Positions 35,521-43,668 of a DNA stretch of 64,000 nt are shown in pieces. The stretch is from NCBI RefSeq assembly GCF_018408855.1, contig NZ_AP024322.1, positions 1,984,001 through 2,048,000 on the forward strand, in the 5' to 3' direction. This stretch comes from Caballeronia sp. NK8. Its GTDB lineage: Bacteria > Pseudomonadota > Gammaproteobacteria > Burkholderiales > Burkholderiaceae. The notes under the pieces were generated by a model, which had not been told where the DNA came from, did not search any database, and saw nothing but the letters and a program-made list of their open reading frames with translations. Each line of letters begins with the position of its first letter. The stretch's first letter is position 1. The translations under genes were made by a program, and so were the position numbers.

Positions 35521-36821
35521 ACCCGCGCGCATCGAACCTGGCGTGGCTCGCGGTGATCGTCGCGATCGGGCTGAACCTGCGGCCGCTGCTGACGTCGGTG
35601 AGTCCGCTGATGGGCGTGATCCTGTCGGCGACGGGGCTGTCGTTTCGCGGCGCGTCGATGCTGACCGGACTGCCCGTCGTCGCGATGGGCGTATGCGCGT
35701 TCGGCGCGAGCGCGCTGTCGAAGGCGATCGGCAACGGGCGCGGCGTCGCGATCGGGCTCGTGGCGATCGTCGTGGCGTGCGCGGGCCGCTGGTTCGCCGG
35801 GAACGCGGCTGCGCTGATCGTGAGCGCGGCGATTGCGGGCACGGGCGTCGCAGTCATTCAGGCGCTTTTGCCCGGCGTGATGAAGACGCGCTTCGCCGCG
35901 CGCCTGCCCTTCGCGATGGGTCTCTATTCGGCATCGATCATGGCGGGCGGCGGACTCGGCGCGAGCATCACGCCGGCGCTCGCGTCGCGCGTCTCGTGGC
36001 AGGCGGGCCTGGCGTTCTGGGCGATGCCCGCGCTGCTCGCGCTCGCGGTGTGGATGCTCCTGATGCGCGCCGATGCTTTGCCTCGCGTCTCATCGACGCG
36101 AAATGCGAAGCCCATGCCGTCGCTCTTTCTCAATCGTCGCGCGTGGACGCTCGGGATCTTCTTCGGGCTCGTCAATGGTGGCTATACGTGCCTCGTCGCG
36201 TGGATGCCCGCGTACTACCAGCAACTCGGCCGCGGCGTGACCGAAAGCGGCACGCTGCTCGCGATGCTCACGGTGTTTCAGGCGTCGTCCGCGTTGCTGT
36301 TGCCGATGGCGGCGTCGCATTTCGGACGTGGCCGTGATCGGCGTCCGTGGCTGGCGCTCGGCCTCGTCGCGCAACTGTGCGGCTTCGGTCTGCTGCTGTT
36401 CGCGCCGCTTTCCGCGCCGATCGCGGCGGTCGCGCTGCTGGGCGGCGGGCTCGGCGGCGTCTTTGCGCTCACGCTCGTGCTGACGCTCGATCACGCCGAC
36501 GACCCCGCGCTCGCGGCGCGGCTCGTCGCGTTCGTGCAGGGCGTGGGCTTCGTCATCGCGGCGCTGGCGCCGGTCGCGGCGGGCGTCGTGCGCGATGTGA
36601 GCGGCGGTTTCTCGATGTCGTGGATGATGCTCGCCGCGAGCCTCGTCGCGATGATCGCGCTCAATGTCGTGTTCGGCCCGCGCAGCTATGCGCGCGCGAT
36701 GCGGCCGCGCGAGGACGGACTCAGCGCACCGCAAGACACGCGAAAAATTCGTCGAGCAGATCGGTCATCTGCCATACGGGACACGGGCGGCGACAATGTC
36801 CGTCGTAGCCCGCTTCCTTGA
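35517..36821 (+). CDS. MFS transporter, CynX/NimT (cyanate-transporter-like) family
   Basis: The protein has 434 residues, with twelve predicted membrane segments between about residues 8 and 400. GLNLRPLLTSVSPLMG and AIAGTGVAVIQALLPGVMK are CynX/YycB-type motifs. It is cotranslated with the amidohydrolase (ATGA) and probably imports its substrate. The last ~33 codons, polar and arginine-rich, lie antisense to the 3' end of the receiver-domain gene. The reading frame may have been extended by loss of an earlier stop. Confidence 0.85.
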   Translation: MNPRASNLAWLAVIVAIGLNLRPLLTSVSPLMGVILSATGLSFRGASMLTGLPVVAMGVCAFGASALSKAIGNGRGVAIGLVAIVVACAGRWFAGNAAALIVSAAIAGTGVAVIQALLPGVMKTRFAARLPFAMGLYSASIMAGGGLGASITPALASRVSWQAGLAFWAMPALLALAVWMLLMRADALPRVSSTRNAKPMPSLFLNRRAWTLGIFFGLVNGGYTCLVAWMPAYYQQLGRGVTESGTLLAMLTVFQASSALLLPMAASHFGRGRDRRPWLALGLVAQLCGFGLLLFAPLSAPIAAVALLGGGLGGVFALTLVLTLDHADDPALAARLVAFVQGVGFVIAALAPVAAGVVRDVSGGFSMSWMMLAASLVAMIALNVVFGPRSYARAMRPREDGLSAPQDTRKIRRADRSSAIRDTGGDNVRRSPLP

Positions 36822-37230
36822 GACGCGCGATCGGTTCTTCGGGCAGGAAGCCACTCATCGCGATGATGAGGCGACGCGCATCGTCGTCGGCGTCGCGTAG
36901 CGCGCGAACCAGCGCGTAGTTGCCGCAACCGCCGATGCGCGTGTCGAGAAAGAGCACATGCGGACGCCATTCCTCGACGATGACTCTGACCGATGACGCA
37001 TCGAGCGCGAGTTGCGCCGGAAAGCCCTTCAGCTCGAACAGCGACGCAAGCGAGGCGCCGAGCACGCGCTCCGACAGCGCGAGCAGCACGCGCCGGGATT
37101 CCGGAGGCAGGCGCGATTGCTTGCGGTTCCATAGCGAGCATTGCGCCGGGCTGGTTTCGTATGCTCGATTGTTCAAATCATCCCTCTTGAGTCGATCCGG
37201 CCTGTTGCCGTCACCGTTGTGGCGCACCAC
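36721..37230 (-). CDS. Stand-alone receiver-domain-like protein, partly degenerate
   Basis: The protein has 169 residues with a charged N-terminal tail of about 45 residues, then a CheY-like fold. LFLDTRIGG carries the phospho-acceptor aspartate near residue 95 and AMSGF supplies the switch Ser. The conserved lysine-proline loop reads CRRPCP, so the catalytic lysine appears replaced. The acidic pair expected near the start of the domain is also not evident. No output domain or adjacent kinase. The 3' 101 bp overlap the convergent MFS gene. Confidence 0.65.
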   Translation of the reverse strand: MVRHNGDGNRPDRLKRDDLNNRAYETSPAQCSLWNRKQSRLPPESRRVLLALSERVLGASLASLFELKGFPAQLALDASSVRVIVEEWRPHVLFLDTRIGGCGNYALVRALRDADDDARRLIIAMSGFLPEEPIARLKEAGYDGHCRRPCPVWQMTDLLDEFFACLAVR

Positions 37231-37561
37231 GCGCCACGGTGATGCATCGGCGCACTGCGGATGGGCGGCGCGATTGCTTGTACGAGATGGTTAATTTTGC
37301 CGATGCGTTGCGGGGCGCGGGGATCGTGGGGATCGCACGCGCACGCGGGTGGGAGAGGGGCAGGAAGTGGGCCAAGTAGGCCAGAAAAGCAAAAAGCCCA
37401 GTCGCAAACTCACACGGATTCTGATACGCGCTGCGGCGCGGCGGTCCTATGTGCTTGTTCGCCGAGCCGGCGAGGCCCCCTCGCCACGCTTGGCAATCTC
37501 GATAATGGACATAGCCACTAACACATTGCACAGACGGCTTATACGACGCGAACAGCTTACA
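37231..37561. other. Intergenic region at the island's left edge
   Basis: No gene is supportable. The only structured element is the terminator-like repeat at 37381-37410 described separately. Base composition drops to the right of about 37.5 kb. Confidence 0.5.
37381..37410 (-). repeat. Left copy of the tRNA-Arg terminator half (possible attachment site)
   Basis: On the minus strand GGGCTTTTTGCTTT plus CTGG is shared with the right copy at 39609-39637; only a T is inserted. The 5' arm of the hairpin (AGCCCG) is absent here, so this is a 3' half of the tRNA-Arg terminator. Two such copies bracket the low-GC segment, as expected of attL/attR, although chance similarity between terminators is possible. 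Confidence 0.45.
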
Positions 37562-38206
37562 TTAAGAGGACTGAGTCAAATTTCGATCTAACCGTTCGAT
37601 CAAATTATTGACACTCATTTCGAGCGCTGCGTCAATCGCCTTCAGCGTGTACGCGTAATCAATTAGTTTCTTTCTAATGTCGGCACGCGGTGCTATTAAC
37701 GAGCTTGACTGCGAATTTTCTGATGCCTCTAATTTTCGTAGCATTTCGTTGTTAATCTGCGTCGATGCGATCAGACTCTTCGCCAGACCGTAAGTGTTGA
37801 CGATTAGGCGCTGCAGTTCGGCATCGAGAATCTTGCCGACCTGTACGCCCGAACTATCATAAATAGAGAAAGACCTTTCGCTAAATTGGAATGTGGAGCT
37901 AACGTATTCGCCAGGCTTCACCAGCTGAACCCCATTTCGAACCATTAAATTATAGTTTTCCCAAGCGCCCATCACTTCCGCTCGTATCGCTCTAAGGAAT
38001 GATTTGATTTCTGCCTCTTGCTTCCTGTCATCCTCTTTCCTGTTGTGCCAGTTCTGTAATAAAGGTGCACCAATGGCAATTGCCAGAGCGAAAATGGTCC
38101 CGATCGATTGAATCCAATCAGTGATTTTTGCGTCATCGTCAGCCAATGTGCAAAACGTGGCAGCGGAATGGTAGATATCCACCAAAAAAGAACAATCTTG
38201 CATCAT
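37562..38206 (-). CDS. Unrecognised single-pass membrane protein of the low-GC segment
   Basis: The protein has 214 residues. One strong membrane segment (about residues 32-50, SIGTIFALAIAIGAPLL) follows a 30-residue outside-facing N-terminus, then a charged, mostly helical cytoplasmic domain of ~160 residues that could be a coiled coil. Codon use is AT-richer than all neighbours. Short membrane-anchored helical proteins of this layout are common on mobile elements; I do not assign a family. ATG at 38206 or 38203; neither has a clear ribosome-binding site. Confidence 0.6.
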   Translation of the reverse strand: MMQDCSFLVDIYHSAATFCTLADDDAKITDWIQSIGTIFALAIAIGAPLLQNWHNRKEDDRKQEAEIKSFLRAIRAEVMGAWENYNLMVRNGVQLVKPGEYVSSTFQFSERSFSIYDSSGVQVGKILDAELQRLIVNTYGLAKSLIASTQINNEMLRKLEASENSQSSSLIAPRADIRKKLIDYAYTLKAIDAALEMSVNNLIERLDRNLTQSS

Positions 38207-38442
38207 GAGAATCCGATCTCTTCTTGCGATCTGCTCGATTATCTCAGACTAAAGGTCGCTCTTTGCCATCCCCGCAATGTTGTCGCTTTGCCCTTCCCCA
38301 TAAGTAGCTTAGGCGTGAAGATCCACGGCAGCGCACGTTCACGTAATTCAGAAAATTCGCCTGAATTGCATGGCAACTCGCTGGTCGAAATCTCGGAAGC
38401 GCGACATGTCGCGTGACATACTTCAAACAGGAGATTAAAAGA

Positions 38443-38754
38443 ATGGTCAAACTATCCAAAATAAAAGCATGTGTGCTCGATGAGTTCGAGTTACGGAGTG
38501 ACGAATGGACCTTCGTCACCTTTGAGAAGGCGCTAGAAGAAGCAATGGGATTTCGGTATGGAAACTACCAAACCGCCAAATCTACTATTAGCGTCGCCCA
38601 CGATTTGGGTCGGTGGCCTAAGACAGTCAAGCGATACGTTTTGACCAATCGAAAATCATTCGGGACCACTCCCGGAGAACTGCATGATGCATTGAATGAT
38701 CTTTACCAGCATCTAACAGACGAGGAGAAGTTGGAATACAACATAGAGCAGTAG
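38443..38754 (+). CDS. Unrecognised small protein of the low-GC segment
   Basis: The protein has 103 residues, without signal or membrane segment. It is rich in charged residues, with FVTFEKALEEAMGFRYGNYQ in the middle and a helical tail (TDEEKLEYNIEQ). A helix-turn-helix could be read in KSTISVAHDLGRWPKTVKRY but this is weak. ATG at 38443 is preceded by AGGAG ten bases upstream; a GTG at 38413 is also in frame. It diverges from the membrane-protein gene. Confidence 0.6.
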   Translation: MVKLSKIKACVLDEFELRSDEWTFVTFEKALEEAMGFRYGNYQTAKSTISVAHDLGRWPKTVKRYVLTNRKSFGTTPGELHDALNDLYQHLTDEEKLEYNIEQ

Positions 38755-38871
38755 CTTTCTTGCCTGGATTTTAACTCGCAACGCCGCACCCACGGGTATG
38801 GCGCTGTGCACCAGCCTTCGTTTCCGCAACCACCCACGCCACGCGCGTGCCGCGACAGCGCGGACGCAGGC

Positions 38872-39192
38872 TTAAGTTCCTTGCTTCTTCCGGTGGATTT
38901 TTGGCGCGACGCCGCTGTCGATGAGTTCTTCGATCACATGCTGTTCAGTGGCGTCCATCGGGCGCAACGACGAACGCGCCTCCTGGAAAAACTGCATCGA
39001 CAGCTTCGCGCCTGCAAGTGCAAGAGACAGGGCAACGTCAACGCGTTCTAGCCGCATCGCTTGTTCGTCGCAAAGTGATTGCCTTTGATGCGTGACTGTC
39101 TCTTGCGCTCGGTTGATGCTGGCAGCTATCTGGCCGATTCGGTGGTCGATGCTAACAGCGCCGGTTACGGTGAGAATTTTTCTTTTACCCAT
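38872..39192 (-). CDS. Unrecognised small protein, phage- or island-like
   Basis: The protein has 106 residues: soluble, probably all-helical, and basic at both ends. ATG at 39192 has AGGAG six bases upstream, good evidence that it is translated. SIDHRIGQIAASINRAQETV and the following long helix could form a coiled coil. No catalytic motif is visible. It lies within the segment next to tRNA-Arg. Confidence 0.55.
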   Translation of the reverse strand: MGKRKILTVTGAVSIDHRIGQIAASINRAQETVTHQRQSLCDEQAMRLERVDVALSLALAGAKLSMQFFQEARSSLRPMDATEQHVIEELIDSGVAPKIHRKKQGT

Positions 39193-39608
39193 GCTCGCTC
39201 CTGTGTGAAGCCCGGAGCCGCGCCCTTCAAACGAAGGGGCGGGCGGGCACAGTGGCAGGGTTAGCAGACCGGGACGCTATTACCATTACCGGCAACCCTT
39301 TCGGGTTCCCCACCACGGCCCGCCCATAGGCGAACAGAAGCGCCGCGTTGCCTGTGGTTAGAGGCACGCGGGGCTACAGCATTGCGCGCCGCCTACATTG
39401 CGTAGGCGGTCACGGGTAAAAAGCGTCTACAGGCTGCTAAACCTGTTTCCAGCGCAACCACGCGCCGGACTTCACAGAATACGGCATGACTCCGCGCCGC
39501 CGATTCTACGGCAATGTCAAAGTTTGTCTTCGTCGCGCGGAGCACGGCCTAACCAAAACCGCTGAGCATTCGGGCCACCTGACGTTGCCGAATTCGCCTA
39601 CACGAAGC
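39193..39608. other. Non-coding region at the island's right edge
   Basis: No supportable gene. The stretch contains several short inverted repeats, for example CCGCCTAC/GTAGGCGG near 39390-39410, and an AACCC..TTTCGGGTTCCCC segment near 39296. The structure could reflect decayed element ends or a small RNA; nothing recognised. Confidence 0.4.
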
Positions 39609-39637
39609 CCAGAAAGCAAAAAGCCCGATCGCGAGAA
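39609..39637 (-). repeat. Right copy of the tRNA-Arg terminator half (possible attachment site)
   Basis: Partner of the repeat at 37381-37410. Here it is part of the complete tRNA-Arg terminator, so this is the native copy. Confidence 0.45.
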
Positions 39638-39644
39638 CCGGGCT
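39616..39644 (-). terminator. Terminator of tRNA-Arg
   Basis: On the minus strand AGCCCG and CGGGCT flank an 11-base loop and are followed by TTTTGC. It begins 17 bases beyond the tRNA 3' end. Confidence 0.7.
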
Positions 39645-39660
39645 ATGTCTTTGATTCTAC

Positions 39661-39737
39661 TGGCCCGCCCTACACGACTCGAACGTGTGACCTACGGCTT
39701 AGAAGGCCGTTGCTCTATCCAGCTGAGCTAAGGGCGG
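39661..39737 (-). tRNA. tRNA-Arg (anticodon TCT)
   Basis: A 77-base cloverleaf. The acceptor arms CCGCCCT/AGGGCGG pair fully, G is the discriminator base and CCA is encoded. The anticodon stem ACGGC/GCCGT encloses the 7-base loop CTTCTAA with anticodon TCT. The T-loop GTTCGAGTC is normal. tRNA-Arg genes are frequent integration sites; a low-GC segment lies immediately downstream. Confidence 0.95.
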
Positions 39738-39831
39738 AGAACCGGAACGCGCGGCCGGAACAACGAAGCAGCCGCGGATCAGAAGAGACGGCGATTTTAC
39801 CTCATTCGCCGCCCCGCTTGTCCCAGCTTCA

Positions 39832-40662
39832 TCACACCGGTTGCGGATGCATCATGAACCAGCCGAAGAAGAAGATGCCCGCGATCACGCAATACACGCC
39901 GAAAGACGCGAGCTTGCCGTGCCCTTCGAAGTAGCGCATCAGGAAACGCACGCTCAGATACGCCGCGATTCCCGTCAGCACGCCGCCCAGCACCGCGTCG
40001 GCCAGTTGTCCCGGCGCGTGCAACAGCTTCGGCAGTTCGAGCACGCCCGCCGCGAAGATGATCGGCGTGCCGAGCAGGAACGAGAATTCCGCCGCCGCCT
40101 CAGCCGTGAGTCCCGCGCCGACGCCAGCGATCATCGTCAGACCGCTGCGCGAGAAGCCCGGAATCAGCGCGCCGATCTGCGCCAGGCCGACCAGGAACGC
40201 CTGCTTGAACGTGAGCTTGTCGGGTGCCTGCATCGCGCGGCGCTTTTGCAAACGGTCGCCCAGCCACAACAGCACGCCGTTGACGATCAGCGCCGCCGCG
40301 ACGATCCGCAGATCGTGAAAAAGTGCCTCGAGCCTCTTTTCGAGCAGCAGCCCGACAATACCCGTCGGAATCGTGCCGATGATGAGCGCCCACATCATGT
40401 GACCGTCATCGTTCCTGCGGCCGCCGAGCGATGCGAAGAAGCCGCGGATCAGCGCGATCCAGCGTGTGCGGAAATACCAGAGCAGCGCGATGGCCGTGCC
40501 GAGATGCAGCGCAACGAGAAATGGCAGCAATTGCGGCGCATGCTTGTCGATATGCATGCCGATCAGGCCGGGGACGAGCAGCGTATGCCCGAGGCTGCTG
40601 ACCGGAAAGAGTTCGGTCACGCCCTGGAGCACGCTCAAGAATACGAGAAACCACAGAGTCAC
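39832..40662 (-). CDS. uppP: Undecaprenyl-diphosphate phosphatase
   Basis: The protein has 276 residues (normal for BacA/UppP) and about eight membrane segments. [16 protein letters not shown] near residue 14 and [13 protein letters not shown] near residue 170 are the two active-site motifs. It recycles the undecaprenyl carrier for cell-wall synthesis and its overproduction gives bacitracin resistance. GTG at 40662 was chosen: the family N-terminus begins there and AAGGA lies 8 bases upstream. Readings upstream of it have no homology. Confidence 0.93.
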   Translation of the reverse strand: MTLWFLVFLSVLQGVTELFPVSSLGHTLLVPGLIGMHIDKHAPQLLPFLVALHLGTAIALLWYFRTRWIALIRGFFASLGGRRNDDGHMMWALIIGTIPTGIVGLLLEKRLEALFHDLRIVAAALIVNGVLLWLGDRLQKRRAMQAPDKLTFKQAFLVGLAQIGALIPGFSRSGLTMIAGVGAGLTAEAAAEFSFLLGTPIIFAAGVLELPKLLHAPGQLADAVLGGVLTGIAAYLSVRFLMRYFEGHGKLASFGVYCVIAGIFFFGWFMMHPQPV

Positions 40663-40944
40663 GCGTCGGTCCTTTTTTGAGGAGGATGAGGGACGCGCCG
40701 TGCAGTTCCATCCCTCGCGCACGCGAAGACGAACGGGGCGGACGGGGATCTGGAACAGGAAGGAAAAGCGATACGGCGCGCAAACGGGACCGATTATGCC
40801 GGTGGCGAAATCGAGCGCCAAGCGCTAACCGCACACAAATTGCGCCGACAGTCGATCGTCGGCAAAACGAAGAAATATCGAAAGCTGGATATAGGCGGTA
40901 CGAAAGATATCACGCGTACGGCGTTGCCGAACCGCGTTCGCCCG

Positions 40945-41031
40945 TCAGACCTTCAGCTTGTAGAGAAAGATTGCCGTGCTCGCGCCGAATAGGCCGAACA
41001 TCGCGACGCCCATTGCCATCGCCAGATCCAT
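40945..41031 (-). CDS. 28-residue single-pass membrane miniprotein
   Basis: An 87-base reading frame encodes MDLAMAMGVAMFGLFGAS then TAIFLYKLKV: one hydrophobic helix of about 22 residues with a basic C-terminal tail, hence probably N-out, C-in. GGGAG lies five bases before the ATG. It stands alone between uppP (282 bp away) and the epimerase gene. Such proteins often bind and tune a larger membrane complex (compare CydX, KdpF), but I do not recognise a partner. Confidence 0.55.
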   Translation of the reverse strand: MDLAMAMGVAMFGLFGASTAIFLYKLKV

Positions 41032-41215
41032 GGTCACTCCCTGTCCGTCTGATTCCCAACACACGGGCCATATAACAACATATTGCAAAGACCTTGCTCA
41101 GTCGCAATTTCCCGCAAAGGGTTTTTCCGTACAGAATTCCAAGGCAGAATCGTCGATTGCGGGTCGCGCAGTGCGACGCGCGGCGACAAGCCACCCAACG
41201 GAGCGTCCTGCCATC

Positions 41216-42112
41216 ATGTCACCGGAAACCGACATCATCGAAATCGAGCGCGACGGCGCCGCCATCCAGCTCGCGCCGCGCGCGGGCGGCCGGCTCATGA
41301 CCTGGCGCGTCGGCGGCGAGCCGGTCGTGCACTGGCCCGACGCGCCCGACTGGTCAAACCCGGCGAAGATCCGCGGCGGCAATCCGCTGCTCTTTCCGTT
41401 CCTCGGGCGGCATTTCGTCGATGGCGAAATCGGCAAGTGGCGCGATCCGGAAGTCGTCGTGCACGCGCTGCCGACTCACGGCTTCGCGCGCAACCTGCCC
41501 TTCTCCTGCACCCGCGACGCCGACGGCCACGGCCTGCGCATGACGCTCGTCGACAGCGACGCCACCCGCGACGGCTATCCGTTCGCGTTCCGCTTCGAGG
41601 CGGCGTACCGCATCGTCGACGGCAACACGCTCGAAGTCGAGCTCACGACGTCGAATCCAGGCGAGGTCGCGCTGCCCTGGTACGCGGGGCATCATTTCTA
41701 CTTTCATCTGCCGCACGGCCAGCGCGCGCAAAGCAGTGTCGAGCTGCCGCGCACCGAGCGGCGCCGGCAGTTGCCGGACGGCTCGATCAGCGACGCCGAG
41801 CCGGGTCTGACGCGCTATTCGCTGGCCGATGCGAGCATCGTCGATACGTTTCACTGCCTCACGCGCCAGTCCGATGAGCCGATGCTGCTGAACCTGCCCG
41901 GCCGCACGGTCAGCTTCGAGCTGCATCAGCCGGATTCGGTGCCGTGGTACGCCGTCACGACCTGGACCGAAGCCGACACGTCGGACTTCTATTGCGTCGA
42001 GCCGTGGATCGGCCTGCCCGACGCCATCCACAACGGCCGAGGGCTGCGCTGGCTCGCGCCGGGCAAGACCGAGACAGCCTCGCTCCGGCTCGTCGTCGCA
42101 GCCGACAAGTAA
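41216..42112 (+). CDS. Aldose 1-epimerase family protein
   Basis: The protein has 298 residues with the galactose-mutarotase beta-sandwich. GGNPLLFPFLGRH near residue 60, THGFARNLPF with the active-site His, PWYAGHHFYFHLP with a second His, and FYCVEPWIGLPDAI with the catalytic glutamate are clear. It may act on hexoses or hexose 6-phosphates. ATG at 41216 is the first start consistent with the fold; no good ribosome-binding site. Transcribed rightward, 127 bp before the NlpD-like gene. Confidence 0.87.
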   Translation: MSPETDIIEIERDGAAIQLAPRAGGRLMTWRVGGEPVVHWPDAPDWSNPAKIRGGNPLLFPFLGRHFVDGEIGKWRDPEVVVHALPTHGFARNLPFSCTRDADGHGLRMTLVDSDATRDGYPFAFRFEAAYRIVDGNTLEVELTTSNPGEVALPWYAGHHFYFHLPHGQRAQSSVELPRTERRRQLPDGSISDAEPGLTRYSLADASIVDTFHCLTRQSDEPMLLNLPGRTVSFELHQPDSVPWYAVTTWTEADTSDFYCVEPWIGLPDAIHNGRGLRWLAPGKTETASLRLVVAADK

Positions 42113-42236
42113 GACCGAGCCGCCCGCGCAAGGCGGCTTTCTGTCCGGGGAAACCCGAGACGGTAAAATCCTGCCTTTCGGTTCGCCGCGCGGCTGTGTC
42201 GTGCACGGCTCGCGGCGATGCTTTGCGAGGTCAGGT

Positions 42237-42944
42237 TTGCAAAAAACAATTCGACGGCTCGTCTGCGCATCGCTCATCGCAGTCCTGGCCGCTTGTGGAA
42301 CGGGGCCGGTCGCGCCGGGCTTTTATCGGGTGGAGCGCGGCGACACGCTCTCAAAGATCGCGCGCGAGAAACGCACCTCGGTGGCGAGCCTCAAGCGCTG
42401 GAACGGGCTCACGAATCCCGATGCGATCGAGGTCGGCCAGGTGCTGCGCATCGCGCCGCCGGTGGGCAGTGCGACAGCGGCGGATTCATCGGCGGCGGGT
42501 GCAGCGGGTGCCACAGGTGCAGCAGGCAGCGCGAAGAGTGATGCCAGCGCGCAAGCCTCATCGCCGAAGGCCGGACCGGGCGTGACGCTCATCTGGCCGG
42601 CGCAGGGCAGCGTCATTCGCAGCTTCGACGGCAAGAATTCGAAGGGCATCGACATCGCCAATGCGGCGGGCACGCCCGTCGTCGCTGCCGCGACCGGCAA
42701 TGTCGTCTATGCGGGCAACGGCCTGCGCGGCTACGGCAACATGCTGATCGTCAAGCACGACGACGATTATCTGACCGCCTACGCCCACAATCGCGTGCTG
42801 CTGGTCAAGGAAGGTCAGACCGTGCAGCAGGGCCAGCAAATCGCCGAAATGGGCGATACCGACAGCAATCGCACGATGCTGCATTTCGAAGTGCGCTACA
42901 TGGGCCGCTCGGCGGACCCGGCGCGCTACCTTCCGCCGCGTTGA
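42237..42944 (+). CDS. NlpD-like lipoprotein: LysM plus LytM/M23 domain
   Basis: The protein has 235 residues from a TTG at 42237, which has GAGG 8 bases upstream; a GTG at 42201 is in frame. Lipobox VLAAC (Cys about 20), LysM domain (about 27-75: FYRVERGDTLSKIARE) that binds peptidoglycan, an alanine/serine linker, then a LytM domain (about 120-230). The LytM metal residues are incomplete (SKGIDIA instead of H.G.D), as in NlpD and EnvC. It should activate cell-division amidases rather than cut peptidoglycan. The C-terminus RSADPARYLPPR is the NlpD type. Confidence 0.88.
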   Translation: MQKTIRRLVCASLIAVLAACGTGPVAPGFYRVERGDTLSKIAREKRTSVASLKRWNGLTNPDAIEVGQVLRIAPPVGSATAADSSAAGAAGATGAAGSAKSDASAQASSPKAGPGVTLIWPAQGSVIRSFDGKNSKGIDIANAAGTPVVAAATGNVVYAGNGLRGYGNMLIVKHDDDYLTAYAHNRVLLVKEGQTVQQGQQIAEMGDTDSNRTMLHFEVRYMGRSADPARYLPPR

Positions 42945-42973
42945 ACACCCGGCGGACGTTACAAGGAAGATCG

Positions 42974-43294
42974 ATGAGATTGACGAAGAGGATGAACACG
43001 GCCGCGCTCGGCGCGGCGCTGGCGCTGACCGGCGCGCTCGCCGGCTGCGCGCACACGACGACGATGACCTATCTGCCTTCGGGCGATACCGGCTTCGCGG
43101 TCAATTGCAGTGGCAGCGACGCGAGCACGAGCTGGGCGGCCTGCTACAAGCAGGCGGGCGAAACGTGCGGCGCTTATGGATACGACGTGATTTCGAAGGA
43201 TGCCGACAATGGCGCGACCGCGGGCGGGTCCGTCGGCGGGATTTTCGGCGCGAATATCAAGAACCGCTCGATGGTGATCCGCTGCAAGCAGTGA
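42974..43294 (+). CDS. Small lipoprotein of unknown function
   Basis: The protein has 106 residues. Lipobox LTGALAGC (Cys about 25). The mature part has the pattern NCSGSDASTSWAACYKQA then ETCGAYGYDVISKD, seen in small outer-membrane lipoproteins with two disulfides, and ends RSMVIRCK. AAGGAAGA precedes the ATG at 42974. The gene is 29 bp behind the NlpD-like gene and likely cotranscribed. Confidence 0.78.
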   Translation: MRLTKRMNTAALGAALALTGALAGCAHTTTMTYLPSGDTGFAVNCSGSDASTSWAACYKQAGETCGAYGYDVISKDADNGATAGGSVGGIFGANIKNRSMVIRCKQ

Positions 43295-43305
43295 CGCTCG
43301 CAGCA

Positions 43306-43449
43306 TCAGGCGTCGGCGGGATCGTCCTCGCCGCCTGATCGGGTCGGCGTGCGCCAGTGCCCCGACAACGGATCGATATGCGCGGCAAACGCAACGAGCG
43401 ATGCCACGCCAAGCGGCGCAACGGCGGCAAAAGCCCACAGCAGATTCAT
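43306..43449 (-). CDS. Possible 47-residue membrane protein
   Basis: ATG at 43449 opens MNLLWAFAAVAPLGVASLVAF, one membrane helix, then a polar tail ending GGEDDPADA. The composition suits a real miniprotein, but there is no ribosome-binding site, so support is thin. Confidence 0.4.
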   Translation of the reverse strand: MNLLWAFAAVAPLGVASLVAFAAHIDPLSGHWRTPTRSGGEDDPADA

Positions 43450-43668
43450 GGCAGATACATTTTGAAACAAGTCTGCCGATGATACATGCCCGGCAAAAAC
43501 TTCGCTCAAACGAGTCTTCTGAATTGTGCGGCAGGTAGCGTTTTCCGAGTCTGCGCCCGCGAACGTTCTTGCATCCCGTTACGCTCGGAAACAAGCCCAT
43601 ACACTCGCGCGCGGCGGATATTCCTAGACTGGCCTGAGCCCGCGTCGATCTCCGCGCGAACAACAGTC

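Noticed and set aside
34180..35532. N-terminal extension of the GntR reading frame by ~450 codons
   Set aside because: The extension is antisense to the amidohydrolase; the GntR domain starts normally at 34179.
39486..39731. 81-codon plus-strand frame overlapping tRNA-Arg
   Set aside because: Its C-terminal part is the complement of the tRNA gene; such tRNA-derived peptides are common artefacts.
40910..41194. 94-codon minus-strand frame upstream of uppP
   Set aside because: It overlaps, in another frame, the 28-residue miniprotein that has a good ribosome-binding site; this longer frame has none and no domain.
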